Source of the DNA: Croceimicrobium sp965656185
GTDB lineage: Bacteria > Bacteroidota > Bacteroidia > Flavobacteriales > Schleiferiaceae
Direction: 5' to 3'
DNA length: 64,000 bases
NCBI GenBank assembly: GCA_965656185.1
Contig: CBFHJH010000008.1
Location: forward strand, 1-64,000
Position numbers and translations under genes: made by a program
Part shown: positions 60,532 through 64,000 of the stretch, in pieces
How the letters are laid out: the number at the start of each line of letters is the position of its first letter
Numbering within the stretch: position 1 is the stretch's first letter
Notes under the pieces: generated by a model
The model's input: the letters and a program-made list of their open reading frames with translations, nothing else
The model's database searches: none
Told to the model about the DNA's origin: nothing

Positions 60532-62781
60532 TTAATAGTTGGCAAACATTTGGTAAGAAAGGGGTGCGATAGGCGCTGGTCCGAGGCGTTCCATTCCATC
60601 TTCCATGAGGCCGTTTCGCACTTTATTCAAAGAACGATCAAAACCCTTAGTCAAGCTAGGGTCTATTTCTTGAATTGAATTAGAGAGATTAAATATGGTA
60701 AGTACGCTTTGGTCAAGGTAATCACGTCTAATGTAGATAAGTTCGCCCTCTACTTCTATGGTGGTGTTTCCGTAGATCAGAGCAAGGTTTTCGGCACGTA
60801 GTTCATTGAGTTCTTTAACTTGCTTGAAAAGCAGGGCTTCGTTCTCATCCCAATTCTCAAAGTACATCATACGGCGGTTATCGGGGTCATTGGCACCGGG
60901 TAGGCCAATTTCATCACCGTAGTAGATACAGGGTATACCTGGTACACTATAATTAAAGGCATGTAAGAGGGCCAAGCGCTTGTAGGCTTGTTTATTGGCT
61001 TTGGGGATTTCACGTTCCCAGCCAGCTAATTTGGGATCTTCATCAAAGGCAACATCGCCAGAAGCATAGGAGATGAAACGAGCACGATCTTGATTTCCGG
61101 AAATATTTCCCATTAAGTGATGGTGACCATAAGTTTCCAAGCCTGCCTCCAAGGTAGATTTAAGATGGGCCAAGTTCTCGCTACGGGCAAAAGTGGCAAC
61201 GGCTGCATCATAGAGGTTAAAGTCGAATTGGGCGTCTAGCATTCCCGTAGAAATGTAGCTATTGATCAGTCCTGGACTGCCGTATGTTTCACCAATTTGA
61301 TAGATGGGCCCTTTATTCAATTGGCGAATGCGATAGCTCAAAGTGCGCCAATAAAGCTCATCGATATGCTTGGTAGCATCATGTCGAAAGCCATCTAGCT
61401 GGTAATTTTTAAGCCAATAAACCGCAGAGTCTACCATAGGGTCTACCACTTCCCAACGACGAAGGTCTAAGGTGGGCAGATGATCGTCGAACCAAGTGGT
61501 AAGACGATATTCGTCCCATTTTTCGGTATTCTTGGTGCCGTCAGGCAAGTAAAGCGAAGTAGCCCAATCGGGGTGTTCTTGGTAAATGGGATGTTGCAAA
61601 TGCACGTGATTGGCTACATAATCGAGTACCACGTTGAAGTCTTGTGCATGCGCATCGGCAATAAGCGCCTTGAAGGTTGCTTTATCACCAAAGCGATAAT
61701 CGATGCGAATATTGCTAATGGGCCAATAGCCGTGGTAGCCCGAAAACTTTGATTTTACGCTGCCCTTATCCCAATAACCCCAAGCGTCTTTTGGGTTTTG
61801 AATAATGGGCGAGACCCAAATGGTGTTTACACCAAGGTCCTTAAAATAGCCTGTTTCGATCTTTTGGTTTACTCCTTTTAGGTCACCTCCCTGATAATTG
61901 GCTTGCGGCATAATGGAAGAATCGGCCACCGCTTCATTATTGCTGCTATCGCCATCCATAAAACGATCGACCATGGCAAAGTACATACGAGCTGCATGCC
62001 AGTCTTGACGCTTTAAATTTTCTTCGTCCTGAATTACCTTGCCGTAATGGAGCGGGATTAAATAATCGTCGCCCTTGTTTTCGCCGAGGTAGCTAAAGAC
62101 CCTGATATAGCTACGTTCTATTGAGTTTGCTTCTTCCGGTACCCTAATTTGGCAAGTAGGAGGATAGTTTTTCTTACAGGGGAAGTCAATCATTTTATTG
62201 TTCCACAAGGCAATGATCTTTGCGCTAGGCTCTCCATTTTGCAAGGTAATTAGCTTGTCTGTAGCGCTTAATTGGAGTTTGGCTGGTTGTAGGCTGTCGC
62301 CGGAAACGACTAAAATATTGTTGAAACTGCCCAAGCCATTGCTCACCTTTTCTTCGACTTTGGGGTCTAGAGTTTCGGCCCCATCTACATAGAGTTTATA
62401 TTGATAACGTCCTGGTTCGAGCAATAAAGTGCGACGATAAGTTTTGTTCTGGTATTTCAGGGCTGGCGACTGACGATTCCAGTTATTAAAGGTTCCGATC
62501 AGACGAATGTCTTTATTCCGTCCAAAGTCGGATCGATCGTAAACGAACTCAATGTTTTTAGCCGCAGATTTAATAAGGATGAGGTGCTCTTCTCCCTGCA
62601 CGGTATTTAATTGAAGGCTACTGATCTTAGTGGCAGGCTTACCCACCAATAGCAATCGCTCAGGCTCAGGGCTTACATTTTTTAGGCCCTCGGGCAATTC
62701 AACATTGCGCAGGCTTTTGTCTGCTAGGTAATCACGCAGGATAATCTCCGTGGTATCAGCATTTAGGTAAACAGGAGTGTA
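60532..62781 (-). CDS. GH13 enzyme with internal CBM48-like domain (5' end lost in assembly gap)
   Basis: 749 residues are visible; the N-terminus and start lie in the N-run. After an N-terminal beta domain comes a glycogen-binding-like module (IRLIGTFNNWNRQSPALKY, EPGRYQYKLYVDG, about residues 95-155 of the visible part), then GH13: VVLDYVANHVHLQHPIYQ, DGFRHDATKH (nucleophile Asp), IYQIGETYGSPG (acid/base Glu) and GNQDRARFIS. It resembles Bacteroidota neopullulanase/SusA-type enzymes that act on maltodextrins. It belongs to the operon with GH65, GH13 and MFS genes. Confidence 0.88.
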   Translation of the reverse strand, partial: YTPVYLNADTTEIILRDYLADKSLRNVELPEGLKNVSPEPERLLLVGKPATKISSLQLNTVQGEEHLILIKSAAKNIEFVYDRSDFGRNKDIRLIGTFNNWNRQSPALKYQNKTYRRTLLLEPGRYQYKLYVDGAETLDPKVEEKVSNGLGSFNNILVVSGDSLQPAKLQLSATDKLITLQNGEPSAKIIALWNNKMIDFPCKKNYPPTCQIRVPEEANSIERSYIRVFSYLGENKGDDYLIPLHYGKVIQDEENLKRQDWHAARMYFAMVDRFMDGDSSNNEAVADSSIMPQANYQGGDLKGVNQKIETGYFKDLGVNTIWVSPIIQNPKDAWGYWDKGSVKSKFSGYHGYWPISNIRIDYRFGDKATFKALIADAHAQDFNVVLDYVANHVHLQHPIYQEHPDWATSLYLPDGTKNTEKWDEYRLTTWFDDHLPTLDLRRWEVVDPMVDSAVYWLKNYQLDGFRHDATKHIDELYWRTLSYRIRQLNKGPIYQIGETYGSPGLINSYISTGMLDAQFDFNLYDAAVATFARSENLAHLKSTLEAGLETYGHHHLMGNISGNQDRARFISYASGDVAFDEDPKLAGWEREIPKANKQAYKRLALLHAFNYSVPGIPCIYYGDEIGLPGANDPDNRRMMYFENWDENEALLFKQVKELNELRAENLALIYGNTTIEVEGELIYIRRDYLDQSVLTIFNLSNSIQEIDPSLTKGFDRSLNKVRNGLMEDGMERLGPAPIAPLSYQMFANY

Positions 62782-63314
62782 NNNNNNNNNNNNNNNNNNN
62801 NNNNNNNNNNNNNNNNNNNNNNNNNNNNNNNNNNNNNNNNNNNNNNNNNNNNNNNNNNNNNNNNNNNNNNNNNNNNNNNNNNNNNNNNNNNNNNNNNNNN
62901 NNNNNNNNNNNNNNNNNNNNNNNNNNNNNNNNNNNNNNNNNNNNNNNNNNNNNNNNNNNNNNNNNNNNNNNNNNNNNNNNNNNNNNNNNNNNNNNNNNNN
63001 NNNNNNNNNNNNNNNNNNNNNNNNNNNNNNNNNNNNNNNNNNNNNNNNNNNNNNNNNNNNNNNNNNNNNNNNNNNNNNNNNNNNNNNNNNNNNNNNNNNN
63101 NNNNNNNNNNNNNNNNNNNNNNNNNNNNNNNNNNNNNNNNNNNNNNNNNNNNNNNNNNNNNNNNNNNNNNNNNNNNNNNNNNNNNNNNNNNNNNNNNNNN
63201 NNNNNNNNNNNNNNNNNNNNNNNNNNNNNNNNNNNNNNNNNNNNNNNNNNNNNNNNNNNNNNNNNNNNNNNNNNNNNNNNNNNNNNNNNNNNNNNNNNNN
63301 NNNNNNNNNNNNNN
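62782..63314. other. Assembly gap (533 N)
   Basis: Undetermined bases. The reading frames on either side belong to different genes: the N-terminus of GH13 and the C-terminus of GH65 must both fall here, along with any intergenic signals. Apparent ORFs translated across the N-run are artefacts. Confidence 0.99.
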
Positions 63315-64000
63315 GCGGCCTGAACCACGTGTACACAGGGAGAAAGGGAGCTTTCATGCACGGTGCGGGGCTCGTAAAAGTCGAAGTTCCGTTCCAATTC
63401 ATCCTTGCTAAAATGGTCTTCGAAAAAGTAAAAGCCTTGCAAGACATCGGCTTGTTTGATAAAGCATGAACGCAAAATGCGATCCCAGCTCCAATGCTGA
63501 TTGATTGGACGTTCACTTAAGGGCAGGTCTTCTGCCATTCTTTGCTCCTTATCCAAAAAGCCTTCTTGTTGCAATACAACCCCTAAGCTTTCGCTTGATG
63601 GCAAATAAACATTGCTGCTAATTTCATCCCAAGTCTTTAATTCTTGATCGGCCTGAAACTGCGTCTTTTTATTGATACGTTCAATGGCGGATGGATCCAT
63701 GGCGATCACCTTGCTGTAAGATTCGCTGGCGTATTCCAAGCACCATTTTGCTAAATAATTGGTGTACCAATTATTATTCACGTTGTTCTCATATTCATTG
63801 GGTCCAGTTATCCCTAACATCACGTACTGTCCTTTGGCCTCACTGTAGTTAAAGCGCTGGGCCCAGAAACGAGCGATTCCGATAAGCACCTCTAGGCCAT
63901 ATTCGGCCAAATAGGCTTCATCACCAAAGTAGCGGATGTAATTAAAGATGGCAAAGGCAATGGCACCATTACGGTGAATTTCTTCGAAGGTGATCTCCCA
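63315..64000 (-). CDS. GH65 maltose phosphorylase-type enzyme (partial at both ends)
   Basis: About 228 residues visible, running off the right edge and into the gap. WEITFEEIHRNGAIAFAIFN, YVMLGITGPNEYENNVNNN (region of the catalytic Glu), EPRTVHESSLSPCVH and INQHWSWDRILRSCFIKQADV are GH65 motifs. The enzyme would split maltose with phosphate into glucose and beta-glucose 1-phosphate inside the cell. No beta-phosphoglucomutase gene is visible; it may lie beyond the edge. First visible gene of the minus-strand GH65-GH13-GH13-MFS operon. Confidence 0.9.

Noticed and set aside
62756..63910. ORFs spanning the N-run
   Set aside because: Translations of N are meaningless; the two sides belong to different genes.

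Overview
The window looks like chromosomal DNA from a marine-type member of the Bacteroidota (Flavobacteriia, near the Cryomorphaceae or Schleiferiaceae; the family is a guess). The evidence is several secreted proteins ending in a type IX secretion (T9SS) sorting domain, a complete Bat (aerotolerance) operon, an S46 dipeptidyl peptidase, starts without Shine-Dalgarno sequences, and exact TAnnTTTG -7 promoter motifs. There is one tRNA gene, no rRNA and no CRISPR array. A 533-base run of N lies near the right end.

Layout. 1-5.7 kb: surface proteins (a repeat-rich T9SS adhesin cut by the left edge, an OmpA-family protein, a secreted serine hydrolase). 5.7-12.6 kb: an accessory island with a small gene truncated by an IS3-family (IS407-like) element whose left end is tandemly repeated, a higBA-type toxin-antitoxin pair between inverted palindromic sequences, and two near-identical 1872-bp group II introns joined head to tail with no spacer. 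The intron pair sits five bases after an attC-like palindrome, at a TTGT|T junction. The island ends near a tRNA-Ala(GGC) gene. 12.7-23.4 kb: a BioD-like/DRTGG ATPase, a dGTPase, and the minus-strand operon moxR-DUF58-(BatA-associated protein)-batA-batB-batC-batD-batE with overlapping stop and start codons. 23.4-53 kb: mostly core genes, namely a PhoX-like phosphatase, a di-haem cytochrome c peroxidase, a hybrid histidine kinase overlapping a fructosamine-kinase-like gene, a lytic transglycosylase with PdeM, an S46 peptidase, a transsulfuration enzyme, an SDR, an acyl-CoA carboxylase beta subunit, a large unknown secreted protein, a redoxin, PurQ, a sortilin-like T9SS protein, a ClC protein, AspS, TadA and a bacilliredoxin. 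53.2-64 kb: an alpha-glucan (starch/maltodextrin) utilisation locus with a secreted starch-binding-like T9SS protein, three GH13 enzymes, an MFS sugar transporter and a GH65 maltose phosphorylase cut by the gap and the right edge; a GT14-like glycosyltransferase lies inside it.

How the genes work together. In the Bat operon a MoxR ATPase, a DUF58 protein and paired von Willebrand A proteins probably form an envelope chaperone or stress complex. In the glucan locus, surface binding and GH13 hydrolysis would yield maltodextrins that the MFS protein imports and GH65 phosphorolyses; no SusC/SusD pair is inside the window. The most unusual structure is the exact tandem intron pair in an attC-like palindrome beside a toxin-antitoxin module, which suggests a decayed integron-like cassette region although no integrase is present here.
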